From Planctomycetota bacterium (GTDB taxonomy: Bacteria; Planctomycetota; Planctomycetia; Pirellulales; Pirellulaceae): 25,584 nt of DNA. Both the position numbers and the translations under genes were made by a program. Of the stretch, positions 1-6,923 are shown in pieces. A model generated the notes under the pieces. That model searched no databases and was not told the origin of the DNA. It was given only the letters and a program-made list of their open reading frames with translations. Every line of letters starts with the position of its first letter. Position 1 is the first letter of the stretch. The stretch lies in the NCBI GenBank assembly GCA_029259935.1, contig JAJDEH010000345.1, forward strand, positions 1-25,584, given 5' to 3'.

Positions 1-6
1 TGCGCC

Positions 7-90
7 GTCAATAATGGGACAGGCACCGAGTTGCCACCACTGAAACAGCCGCTCATGCCACAAAGACTCGGAGCCAGTCCCATTATTGAC
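7..90. repeat. 84-bp inverted-repeat element
   Basis: Positions 7-31 and 66-90 are inverted copies of one 25-base sequence with two mismatches; the outer ends read GTCAATAATGGGAC. The 34 bases between them form the loop or core. It lies about 60 bp past the stop codon of the minus-strand SHD1 gene, so on that transcript it could fold into a long hairpin and act as a 3' end. It has no reading frame and no clear target-site duplication. It may instead be a copy of a dispersed non-autonomous element; only a genome self-comparison would tell. Confidence 0.75.
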
Positions 91-151
91 TAGCCGCGCA
101 GTCACTTGGGCCACCAACTGATGAACTGCCCTCCAGCGGAACACCAATGGG

Positions 152-2281
152 CTAATAACTTTGCAGCCACCCTCGCTCGGTGACAAAGGTCTGGCTCTCG
201 GCTGACAGGCGCTCCAGTGGCACGCGGACGACTTTCCCGTCCGTCTTCTTCAATGTCACGACTCCCTCGGAAAAGCTGACAAACTTGGCCTCGGTTTTGT
301 ACGTGCCGTCTTTCGAGTTCCATGTTCGAGACTTGGCGCTGTCGACTTTTTGCTCCCGCTCCCACCACACCGGTTGGACTTCGGCTGCACGAAATGGGCC
401 AATGGGGCGTTCATGCTTTTCGAGCGGATCGATTCCCAGAGCGTAGGCGAACAGGAAATTGCCAGCCAAGAAGAGGCCGAAGATGACCACCACACAGCCA
501 GAACAGCCCCATGAACCTTTGTTCATTTCTAATCCCGCGTTATCTCTATTGATGATGCCCAATTTCTCGGCAACCACGGGTGTCAGCGAACCGAGCGTCA
601 CCGAAAACAGCATCTGCGTAAAGGGAACTTCGAACATCAACAACAAAGCGCCAGACAGGAAAACGGCCAGCACGTTGTCCAGCCACATCCACTTCTTGAA
701 TGGGTCAATGCGCAGCAACAGAAAGACAATAATGACCAGATTGTCGATGGCTTGCGTGAGCAGCGACCCCAAGACAATGATAAAAACGTAGCCGGATAAA
801 TCTTGGGTGCGCATTTCACCCAGCAGGACATGTATCGGCGATTGGGCGGGCAGATAACCGGCACAAAGCCAAATTGCAAATGCCAGCACCCACCACAGTA
901 TCAACTGCGCCACACCGTATTGGTCGATGCCGGCCGCAAAACGGCGGAAACGAGTGTCCAAAAACAAGAAGGGAGTGCCTGGCACATCGACACTGAAAAA
1001 ATGGACGCTGACCGCCGTCAACCAAGTAAAAGGAATAAGCAGAAACACCGTGACAATGAACTGAGGAAATGACCGCGAACCTTCATCGATATGAGTAGGG
1101 GTCGCGCTGTAGGGGTAGTTTTCCGGAATCATATCCGCGATGCAGTAGGGACGATGGCGGTTGTGTGTGAGCGACGGTTCATGAACCACCATCCAGTCGT
1201 CCGAATTCATCAAGAATCGAAAAAGTCCGGAACCGCTGCTGCCGCGTTCGAACGAAGGCCCTGGGTCGAAGGCGTCGCTCTGCCACTCAAAGTGCTTTTT
1301 TGCGGCTTCATAGAGTCGTGGAGCGAACACCGGGTCCAAGCCGGAAAATCGGTCGATCACGGCAATCAGAGCGCAGCGATCATCGAGCTCCGGCATCGAG
1401 TCATCGCCGCCCTTCCTGCGTTCTTCGTAGAACTGGCGTCCTAAATCCTGCACTGCTTTCCAAGCAGCGGAATCCTCGTCCTTGTCCCCGCACAATTTGA
1501 GGAAATCCTGTTTGCGCGCGGAAAATACGGAATCCGTGACACCCCATTCCTCGTAAAGAATCCAATACTTAAACCATTCGAGATCGGGAACCAGGGGCCG
1601 CACGACCAGCACGTGCTCTTGATCGTGGAACAGGTGACGCACTTTATGGCAGCGCTGCCAGCGGCGCTTTTCGGCCCAACTCAGCAGCGCCGTCAATGGC
1701 TGCTGGGGACGGAGGGCTTCGGTCACGATTTCCTTAACGCGCATCAAATCCTGGGCTTCAACTCCAGGCCCGCACTTCAGCCGTTGCCAGGCGGCGTGAG
1801 CACATAGAGAATCACTTGGTTTCAGGCTGAGCAGGCGCGAAACCAACTCCTTGTCTTTCTTCTCCACGCGATCGGTCCATTGCTGGACACGATACCGCAA
1901 GCGGCAACTCTCGAACAAATCTTCGCCCCACTTCAAAACGACTTGCCTGTCGCCCTTATCAGGAAACAGAGACTCAATCCGCTTCATGTCCTCGCGATGC
2001 TGCTGCGTATCAAAAGCATGTATGGACAACCGCCCATCCGGCAGCAGTAGGTGGCTGAATTCCGTTCCATTGGCAAATGCCAATTCAGGAATGGACAGGT
2101 CCGTTTCACGCCGAAACGTTTCCAGACGCTCGTCATCTTGCGAACCTTGGACCTGGTAAAGAAAATACAGCAAAAAAACCAGTAACGCGGTAAGCAACCC
2201 TCGACCTAAGCATGTCGCCCAATGTCTTTGCACGGAAAACTGCTGTTTCATTTCCTCTAAGCCGGGGGCACGTCTAGGCAT
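152..2281 (-). CDS. Multi-pass membrane protein with C-terminal SHD1 domain
   Basis: A 709-aa protein of unknown function. A hydrophobic segment at residues 28-45 (signal anchor) is followed by about 360 mostly polar residues with scattered cysteines (160, 170, 211, 264), then about five hydrophobic segments (roughly 407-428, 455-477, 498-523, 535-550, 594-615). The last 60 residues (about 652-705; RTW, G..K..A.FV, G.V.LKK.DGK..RVPLE.LS) fit the SHD1 domain, a small SLA1-homology beta domain that is common at the ends of planctomycete proteins and is thought to bind peptides. The ATG at 2281 has no ribosome site; an in-frame ATG at 2251 is directly preceded by AGAGGAA, so the protein may begin ten residues later. 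It stands alone, with non-coding DNA on both sides. I do not recognise the central part; the SHD1 call is fairly secure. Confidence 0.85.
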   Translation of the reverse strand: MPRRAPGLEEMKQQFSVQRHWATCLGRGLLTALLVFLLYFLYQVQGSQDDERLETFRRETDLSIPELAFANGTEFSHLLLPDGRLSIHAFDTQQHREDMKRIESLFPDKGDRQVVLKWGEDLFESCRLRYRVQQWTDRVEKKDKELVSRLLSLKPSDSLCAHAAWQRLKCGPGVEAQDLMRVKEIVTEALRPQQPLTALLSWAEKRRWQRCHKVRHLFHDQEHVLVVRPLVPDLEWFKYWILYEEWGVTDSVFSARKQDFLKLCGDKDEDSAAWKAVQDLGRQFYEERRKGGDDSMPELDDRCALIAVIDRFSGLDPVFAPRLYEAAKKHFEWQSDAFDPGPSFERGSSGSGLFRFLMNSDDWMVVHEPSLTHNRHRPYCIADMIPENYPYSATPTHIDEGSRSFPQFIVTVFLLIPFTWLTAVSVHFFSVDVPGTPFLFLDTRFRRFAAGIDQYGVAQLILWWVLAFAIWLCAGYLPAQSPIHVLLGEMRTQDLSGYVFIIVLGSLLTQAIDNLVIIVFLLLRIDPFKKWMWLDNVLAVFLSGALLLMFEVPFTQMLFSVTLGSLTPVVAEKLGIINRDNAGLEMNKGSWGCSGCVVVIFGLFLAGNFLFAYALGIDPLEKHERPIGPFRAAEVQPVWWEREQKVDSAKSRTWNSKDGTYKTEAKFVSFSEGVVTLKKTDGKVVRVPLERLSAESQTFVTERGWLQSY

Positions 2282-2909
2282 TAAAGCGTCTCAGGGGTGG
2301 AAGTAAGAACTGCGGCGATAGGAGAAACTGAACCCCAGGTTCATGCCATTGAAATATTAGAATCGATTTTTTAAGGCGCGGCTGCGGTCAGGTCCCGTCT
2401 AAATTTGAGAATTATATTCCAACGTTGATATTGGAAAAGCCTGTGCTCCATGAATTTGCTCAGGAGAGCAAAGGAGTCACTCTCTTTTGGGTCTTCCTCG
2501 GGGGCAGCGGGTGTTCTGCAAGCCGAGACGCAGCACGCTGCGCTTGGCCCAAGTGTTACTGCCGAACGGACGGCCGCGCCGGATGCAACGGCGGAGCGTT
2601 TCGATTTTCGCCTCGGACTGAGGCTTGTTGACCCGCGCACGCCATGGACGCGGCAGCCGGGGCGACTTCGGAATGTGCAGCCACGGGTGCGGTGGTAACC
2701 CTGCGCAGCTATCGCAGGCGAACGAATCGGATTGGCTAGATTGCGATTGCTTGTGAGCAACGAGGCGTTTGCGCCGCCACTGTGTATTCAGCGGTGGCAC
2801 GCGGGTTCCCGCCTTGCACCTTCGAGAATCGTTCCCGCTTCGCTTTGCAGCCTGGCGTCGGGCCCGTTCACTCGCGGAGCCTGTGGCTCACACTTTTTTG
2901 ACGCCGCTT
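2282..2909. other. 628-bp repeat-like intergenic region
   Basis: Non-coding stretch between the starts of the SHD1 gene and the end of the DUF1501 gene. It holds the 74-bp module at 2525-2598 that recurs at 6561-6634. Open frames exist on both strands (for example 2371-2760 minus and 2450-2698 plus), but their proteins are rich in Arg, Ala and Pro, match no family I know and overlap each other, as expected of GC-rich repeat DNA. The promoter of the SHD1 gene should lie in the first 150 bases, but I see no convincing one. Confidence 0.55.
2525..2598 (+). repeat. 74-bp dispersed repeat module, copy 1
   Basis: Aligns without gaps to 6561-6634, with 8 differences in 74 bases (about 89% identity). 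The most conserved part is the GAACGGACGGCCGCGCCGGA stretch. Both copies are in non-coding DNA. Copy 2 is joined directly to a VIPAQAGI-type repeat; copy 1 is not. Confidence 0.8.
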
Positions 2910-4181
2910 TTACTCTTTCTTAGGCGCGCGTATGGGCGCGACCAGTTGCTTGATCGGCGAGCCGTGATTGACGATGGAAACGGGGCGTCCGTTTGGGGTC
3001 ACGTATTCGATTTCGTGGGGAATACCCAGGGCGAATGCCACGGTGGCCCATACGTCGCCCGGTTGATAGGCTCGCGACTCGATTTTGGTTCCGGTTTTGT
3101 CCGTCTGCCCTACGGCAGCGCCTCCGACCAGACCACCGCCGCCAATGAGCAACGACCAACTGCGGGGCGATGGGCGTCCCTTTCGATAGCTGCTGTTGCG
3201 GCCAAATGGGCCGGTCACCACCAGCACCACATCGTCCAACAGGTGGCGGCCCGTGAGATCTTCAACGAGTGCCGAAAGTCCCTGGTCCAGCATCGGGAAA
3301 TGGCACTCGCTTAATGTTTCAAAGTATCTCTCGCGAATGTCCCATGAGAACGGAAACCGCACGCTGACAAATGGAACTCCCTGCTGAACCAGCCTTCGCG
3401 CCAGTACGAGCCCGCGGCCAAATTCGTTTTCGCCGAACTCGCGCAGAACTTTTGGATCTTCGTCATGGAGATGGAAGGCCGCCATTTGCTCGGAAGCTAT
3501 CATCCGCCGGAGCCGTTGATTCGTGGTGCGTTCGTTTTTAAGCAGGCGGTTTCGGTCCAATTCGAAATCAGAGTCGATCAGATCCAACAACGGTTGTCTG
3601 CGCTTCAGATCCTCGGGCGCGATGGCCCCCAGGAGGCTGACCGATTTGCCTTCGTAGTCCACCACGAACGGTGCATGTTCCCGCCCCAGATAACCCGCGG
3701 TGCCGCACGGTCCACCGATGGAAATGAAACCAGGTAGTTCCAAATTCTCTCGCATGCGCGTCAGTTCATTGCTGACGATCGACCCGAACGAAGGGTATTG
3801 AAAGTGAGCGTTGGGCGGATAGCTGGTCAGCATCGCCGATTCGGAACGACCATGATCTCCTTCTCGTGTACTCATCGAGCGAATGATCGACAGGCGATCC
3901 ATGACCTTGGCCGTCCGGGGCATCGGCGAGCCAATTCGCACGCCGCCCGCCGTCTCGATGGGATGAAATCGCCTGCCCTCCTTGGGATCCCACATCTCCG
4001 CGGATGGCGGGCCGTCCGCAAGCCAAATCAGAATGCATGCTTTGCGAGGCGGTTCCTCCTCCTCCTGGTCGGCGACTAGCACCGAAACGGCAGAGAGTTG
4101 CAAGAGTGCTACGAGCAAACAGCACAGGACGCGGCCGCACTTTCGACGGCGACCAGCAAATTCAGTTGCGAGATTCGACAC
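2910..4181 (-). CDS. DUF1501 family exported protein
   Basis: A 423-aa protein of the DUF1501 family, which belongs to the alkaline-phosphatase/sulfatase-like superfamily and is very abundant in planctomycetes. Visible features are a hydrophobic signal segment (residues 16-37), LIWLADGPPSAEMWDPK (51-67), the DRLSIIRSMS and DHGRSESAMLTSYPP block (95-123), YPSFGSIVSNEL (129-140) and the C-terminal GGGGLVGGAAVGQTD block (347-361). The usual MGEFGRT and GRDHW motifs read TGPFGRN (323-329) and GRPSPRSW here, so one or more putative metal or active-site positions appear changed. It starts with GTG preceded by GGAGGA at four bases' spacing. It has no PSCyt1/DUF1553 partner next to it, although the two families are usually paired. 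Its substrate is unknown. Confidence 0.88.
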   Translation of the reverse strand: MSNLATEFAGRRRKCGRVLCCLLVALLQLSAVSVLVADQEEEEPPRKACILIWLADGPPSAEMWDPKEGRRFHPIETAGGVRIGSPMPRTAKVMDRLSIIRSMSTREGDHGRSESAMLTSYPPNAHFQYPSFGSIVSNELTRMRENLELPGFISIGGPCGTAGYLGREHAPFVVDYEGKSVSLLGAIAPEDLKRRQPLLDLIDSDFELDRNRLLKNERTTNQRLRRMIASEQMAAFHLHDEDPKVLREFGENEFGRGLVLARRLVQQGVPFVSVRFPFSWDIRERYFETLSECHFPMLDQGLSALVEDLTGRHLLDDVVLVVTGPFGRNSSYRKGRPSPRSWSLLIGGGGLVGGAAVGQTDKTGTKIESRAYQPGDVWATVAFALGIPHEIEYVTPNGRPVSIVNHGSPIKQLVAPIRAPKKE

Positions 4182-4433
4182 GACATCCTCCGTTGAGCGG
4201 CCCGCTGCTAGAATGAACGCCCTGGCACGTCCAATGTACTCAATGCCTGGATTTTTGTCTTGGGATTATCCATCGCGAACGCGCATGAACTTGGTGCCCG
4301 GTGCCTTCGCGAACCGTCTGCTGACGCCGCCGAATTTTTTTCCGCGCGTCGAGGAACATGAAAAGAGGGCACTCTCGGGACATTCTATCCAGAATGCGAA
4401 CCTGTTTGCCGCATCTTGTGTCCCTCGGGCACC

Positions 4434-4736
4434 ATGATCACCTGCTATCTCCGATACAAGATCGACATGTACAAGGTCTCTGAATTTGAGGCCTACGCGC
4501 GCATGTGGATTCCCCTCGTCGAACGATTCGGCGGCATCCACCATGGGTATTACTTGCCGAGTGAAAGCAACAGCGATCTGGCCGTGGCCTTGTTCAGTTT
4601 TGCCTCGTTGGCCGACTACGAAGCGTATCGCACGAACTCAATGTCTGATCCCGAGTGTCAGTCGGCGTATGCTCACGCCGAGGAAACTAAGTGCATCATC
4701 AGCTACGAGCGGCAGTTCCTCCGGCCGTTGCAATGA
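4434..4736 (+). CDS. NIPSNAP family protein
   Basis: About 100 aa, beginning MITCYLRYKID. The pattern of LRY, FE.YA, WIPLVERFGG.HHGYYLPSE, ALFSFASLADYEAYR and CIISYERQFLRP fits bacterial NIPSNAP proteins, small dimeric ferredoxin-like alpha/beta barrels of unclear function. An in-frame TTG at 4416 would add six residues, but the ATG at 4434 starts exactly at the conserved MITCYL. It heads a probable short operon: the GNAT gene follows after 50 bp on the same strand. The nearest gene on the other side (DUF1501) is divergent, so the promoter should lie in 4182-4433. Confidence 0.85.
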   Translation: MITCYLRYKIDMYKVSEFEAYARMWIPLVERFGGIHHGYYLPSESNSDLAVALFSFASLADYEAYRTNSMSDPECQSAYAHAEETKCIISYERQFLRPLQ

Positions 4737-4786
4737 ACGTGACCCGCATGATTGCTCTGCCTAGTTTGGATTCCTAACCTCGACAA

Positions 4787-5326
4787 ATGATCCGCGAAAT
4801 GCGTTGCCACGTCCGAGAAATGCAGTTGGGCGAAGCCAAGTCGATGATCCGCTACTTTCTAGAGGCGGACCCCAGTTTCTTGAACGGAATGGGTGCCGAT
4901 CCGCGCAAGCTGCTGTCGGAATCCGCCTGGTTCGAGTTGCTGAAAGAAGATTTCGCTCGGCCGATTCAACACAGACAATTCTATTACGTCGTTTGGGTAG
5001 TTGATGGTGTTCCGGTCGGGCACTGCAATCTCAACAAGATCGTTTTTGGCCAAACAGCTTATATGCACCTCCATATTTGGAATGCAGACAATCGACGTTG
5101 CGGACACGCGACGCAGCTACTAAAGCCGTCGATCGTTCAGTTCTTTGAGCGATTCCAGTTGCGTAAGCTGTTTTGCGAACCGTACGCGTTGAACCCCGAG
5201 CCCAACAAGACCCTGCCAAAATTTGGCTTTCAGTTGGTCAAACACTACGATACAACACCCGGCTGGATCGCCTTTCACCAGCCGGTGAATCTCTGGGCGC
5301 TGGACCGGGAAACGGCTCTGAAATGA
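4787..5326 (+). CDS. GNAT family N-acetyltransferase
   Basis: A 179-aa acetyltransferase, probably transferring acetyl from acetyl-CoA to an unknown amine. The core is visible: VVWVVDGVPVGHCNLN (strands 3-4, about residues 68-83), HLHIWNADNRRCGHATQLL (the acetyl-CoA-binding motif A, with R-R-x-G-x-A), and LFCEPYALNPEPNKTLPKFGF, the motif-B region of RimJ/RimL-like members. The stop TGA at 5324-5326 overlaps the ATG at 5323 of the next gene (ATGA), which suggests translational coupling with the amidotransferase-like remnant. The ATG at 4787 lacks a clear ribosome site; an in-frame ATG lies four codons later. Confidence 0.85.
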   Translation: MIREMRCHVREMQLGEAKSMIRYFLEADPSFLNGMGADPRKLLSESAWFELLKEDFARPIQHRQFYYVVWVVDGVPVGHCNLNKIVFGQTAYMHLHIWNADNRRCGHATQLLKPSIVQFFERFQLRKLFCEPYALNPEPNKTLPKFGFQLVKHYDTTPGWIAFHQPVNLWALDRETALK

Positions 5327-5868
5327 AACTGGCAATTATCGCAGAGTACGATCCGAGTTTCGAGCCGCACGCCCAAACGGATTCCGCGATTGCTTACTCC
5401 GCGTCAACACTCGACCTGGATGTGCAGGCTCAATGGATATCCACCTCCAGCGATAGCCTCGCGGAGCCGCGCGAAGTTTTGAGACTTCTGAGCGCGGGCC
5501 CTGGCGGAGCCGCACATCCATTCCGAATCGCCGTGAGTACTTCCGCGCTCGCGATGCCTTCCGTCATTCCCGCGCAGGCGGGAATCCAATGGCGGGAAGG
5601 CTTGCGGTGGTCCGATGCAAATGCGGTAGCTGCGAAGACCGCGCTGGGTTCCCGCCTGCGCGGGAATGACAGAGAAGTTTGGCGTACGCTGGGTTGCCGC
5701 CTGGGCGGGAATGACGGAGAAATAAACGAGTCGGCGAAAGGCCTGACCTCAGCGAATGACCTGACCCTAGAATGCCCCTTTTTGAAGCTCCCGAAGGTTG
5801 ACGCTGGTCTCAATAACCGGCATTTTAAGTTTCCCGCGAACAAACAAAGTGGTAAAATGACAGCATGA
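5323..5868 (+). pseudogene. Truncated CTP-synthase-like glutamine amidotransferase
   Basis: The first 50 residues (MKLAIIAEYDPSFEPHAQTD, then AIAYSASTLDLDVQAQWIST and SLAEPREVL) look like the start of the short, CTP-synthase-related class I glutamine amidotransferases, normally well over 200 aa. After about residue 55 (near 5490-5517) the similarity stops and the frame runs into a VIPAQAGI-type repeat (translated MPSVIPAQAGIQW, GSRLRGNDR). The amidotransferase Cys nucleophile elbow and the His-Glu pair are absent, so no amidotransferase activity is expected. The frame stays open to 5868, where its TGA overlaps the next ATG by four bases (ATGA). Family assignment rests on a short N-terminus from memory; the truncation by the repeat is plain. 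Confidence 0.7.
5518..5720. repeat. VIPAQAGI/REP-type repeat, copy 1
   Basis: Extended similarity to 6641-6845. The core is 5563-5670: a 22-base arm (5563-5584) and its exact reverse complement (5649-5670) flank about 64 bases. Each arm is itself nearly palindromic (TTCCCGC...GCGGGAA). A third, partial arm (GCGGGAATGACGG) follows at 5705-5717. Translated, the arms give VIPAQAGIQ and SRLRGND, the well-known signature of a REP-like repeat scattered through many bacterial genomes. It has landed in the amidotransferase-like gene and ended it. Confidence 0.88.
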
Positions 5869-6125
5869 GTACCGTCACCAACTATCTTGATCGGTTTCTA
5901 GAGCCCGTAACAGACGCCATGACGCCGGAATTTGCTCAGGTGGTCGTTAATCTCCGGGCTGATGCTGAAACGCAGAGTGAAATCGACGTACTACGAAAGA
6001 AGGCGAACCAAGGCACGCTCAGTGCCGAAGAGGACGCTGCTTACAAGGAGTTCGTCGAAGCGGTTGAGGTGATTTCGATTATACAATCGAAAGCTCGCCG
6101 TTATCTCGCCAAGCACGCTGGCTAG
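5865..6125 (+). CDS. 86-aa partner protein of HNH endonuclease
   Basis: A small acidic, largely helical protein (MSTVTNYLDRFLEPVTDAMT at the start). The pattern LDRFLEPVTDAMTPE, VVNLRAD, LRKKANQGTLSAEEDAAYKE and IIQSKAR matches small proteins that I recall lying just upstream of HNH endonuclease genes in planctomycetes and cyanobacteria. Here the HNH gene starts one base after the stop. No enzymatic motif is present. It could be an inhibitor or partner of the HNH protein, as in a toxin-antitoxin pair, but that is inference. The frame is intact although its partner is broken. There is no clear ribosome site, and the start overlaps the upstream remnant's stop (ATGA). Confidence 0.8.
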   Translation: MSTVTNYLDRFLEPVTDAMTPEFAQVVVNLRADAETQSEIDVLRKKANQGTLSAEEDAAYKEFVEAVEVISIIQSKARRYLAKHAG

Positions 6126-6126
6126 C

Positions 6127-6536
6127 ATGGATATTGCAACTCGTGATCTTGTGCGTCGTCGAGCCGGTGACCGTTGCGAATATTGCCACATGCCGCAAGA
6201 GCTGACGCCTTAGATCACGTTTCACATCGAGTACTCGTCGCCAAACAACATGTGGATGAGGACGATTATGATCCATCCCTGCTTTGTCTCGCTTGCGATC
6301 GATGTAACGCCTACAAAGGCCCAAATCTAACGAGCATCGACCCTGACACGCAGCGAATCGTGAAGCTATTCAACCCACGCCAGGATGCTTGGAACGATCA
6401 CTTCGAAACATGCGGTGCCGAGATAGAAGGAATTTCACCAACGGGACGAGCAACGGCACGTCTGCTGGTCATGAACGCGCCACGCCGCGTGGAACTAAGA
6501 GAAGAATGGCTCAAAGAAGGCGGCAGTTTGAGTTGA
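6127..6536 (+). pseudogene. HNH endonuclease, stop codon plus frameshift
   Basis: The first frame reads MDIATRDLVRRRAGDRCEYC HMPQELTP and stops at TAG (6211-6213). Read through, it continues ITFHIEY, and the family's HIEH-x-AK then resumes in another frame as VAKQHVDEDDYDPSLLCLAC, DRCNAYKGPNLTSIDP, and LFNPRQDAWNDHF to 6536. Two lesions are therefore visible: a nonsense codon at 6211 and a one-base deletion near 6228-6236. The deletion falls by the HNH motif, whose second His also reads Tyr. The zinc-holding CxxC pairs (CEYC, CLAC/DRC) survive. The family length is about 135 aa, as here. Unless both lesions are sequencing errors, no active nuclease is made. It follows the 86-aa gene by one base. 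Confidence 0.85.
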
Positions 6537-6560
6537 TCGGTTGAGCGGAGCTAGTTGTAG

Positions 6561-6634
6561 GAGACACAGCACGCTTCGCTTGGCCCAGGCCTCACCGCCG
6601 AACGGACGGCCGCGCCGGATGCAACGGTGGAGCG
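6561..6634 (+). repeat. 74-bp dispersed repeat module, copy 2
   Basis: Matches 2525-2598 without gaps at about 89% identity. It ends six bases before the VIPAQAGI-type repeat at 6641, so the two modules may travel together. Non-coding, between the broken HNH gene and the end of the histidine kinase gene. Confidence 0.8.
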
Positions 6635-6640
6635 CCACTT

Positions 6641-6845
6641 CCATTCCAAATCGCCGAGAGTACTTCCGCGCTCGCGGTGCCTGCCGTCATTCCCGCGCAG
6701 GCGGGAATCCAGGAGTGGTAGAAAGGCTTGCGGCGGTCCGATGCAAATGCCGTCGCTGCGAATACCGCGCTGGGTTCCCGCCTGCGCGGGAATGACGGTC
6801 ATATTGTTTGGCGTACGCTGAGTTCGCGCCTGCGCGGGCGGGAAC
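6641..6845. repeat. VIPAQAGI/REP-type repeat, copy 2
   Basis: Second copy of the element at 5518-5720. The core 6686-6796 has exact 22-base inverted arms (6686-6707 and 6775-6796), identical to those of copy 1, while the 67 bases between them have drifted slightly (for example GGCTTGCGGCGGTCCGATGC against GGCTTGCGGTGGTCCGATGC). Strict conservation of the arms with looser interiors is what a structure-selected or mobilised REP pair would show. No RAYT transposase gene is in the window. Together with the 74-bp module it fills most of the 387-bp gap 6537-6923. Confidence 0.88.
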
Positions 6846-6923
6846 TGATCGTGCATTGCCAACAAACTCAACAGGGAATCGGCTGCTGGTATCTCTAGGC
6901 GGCGAAACGGACGGGCGACAATG

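Noticed and set aside
2371..2760. 129-codon minus-strand open frame in the repeat-like intergenic region
   Set aside because: Part of it is the 74-bp repeat also found in non-coding DNA at 6561; Arg/Ala/Pro-rich composition and overlap with frames on the other strand argue against a gene.
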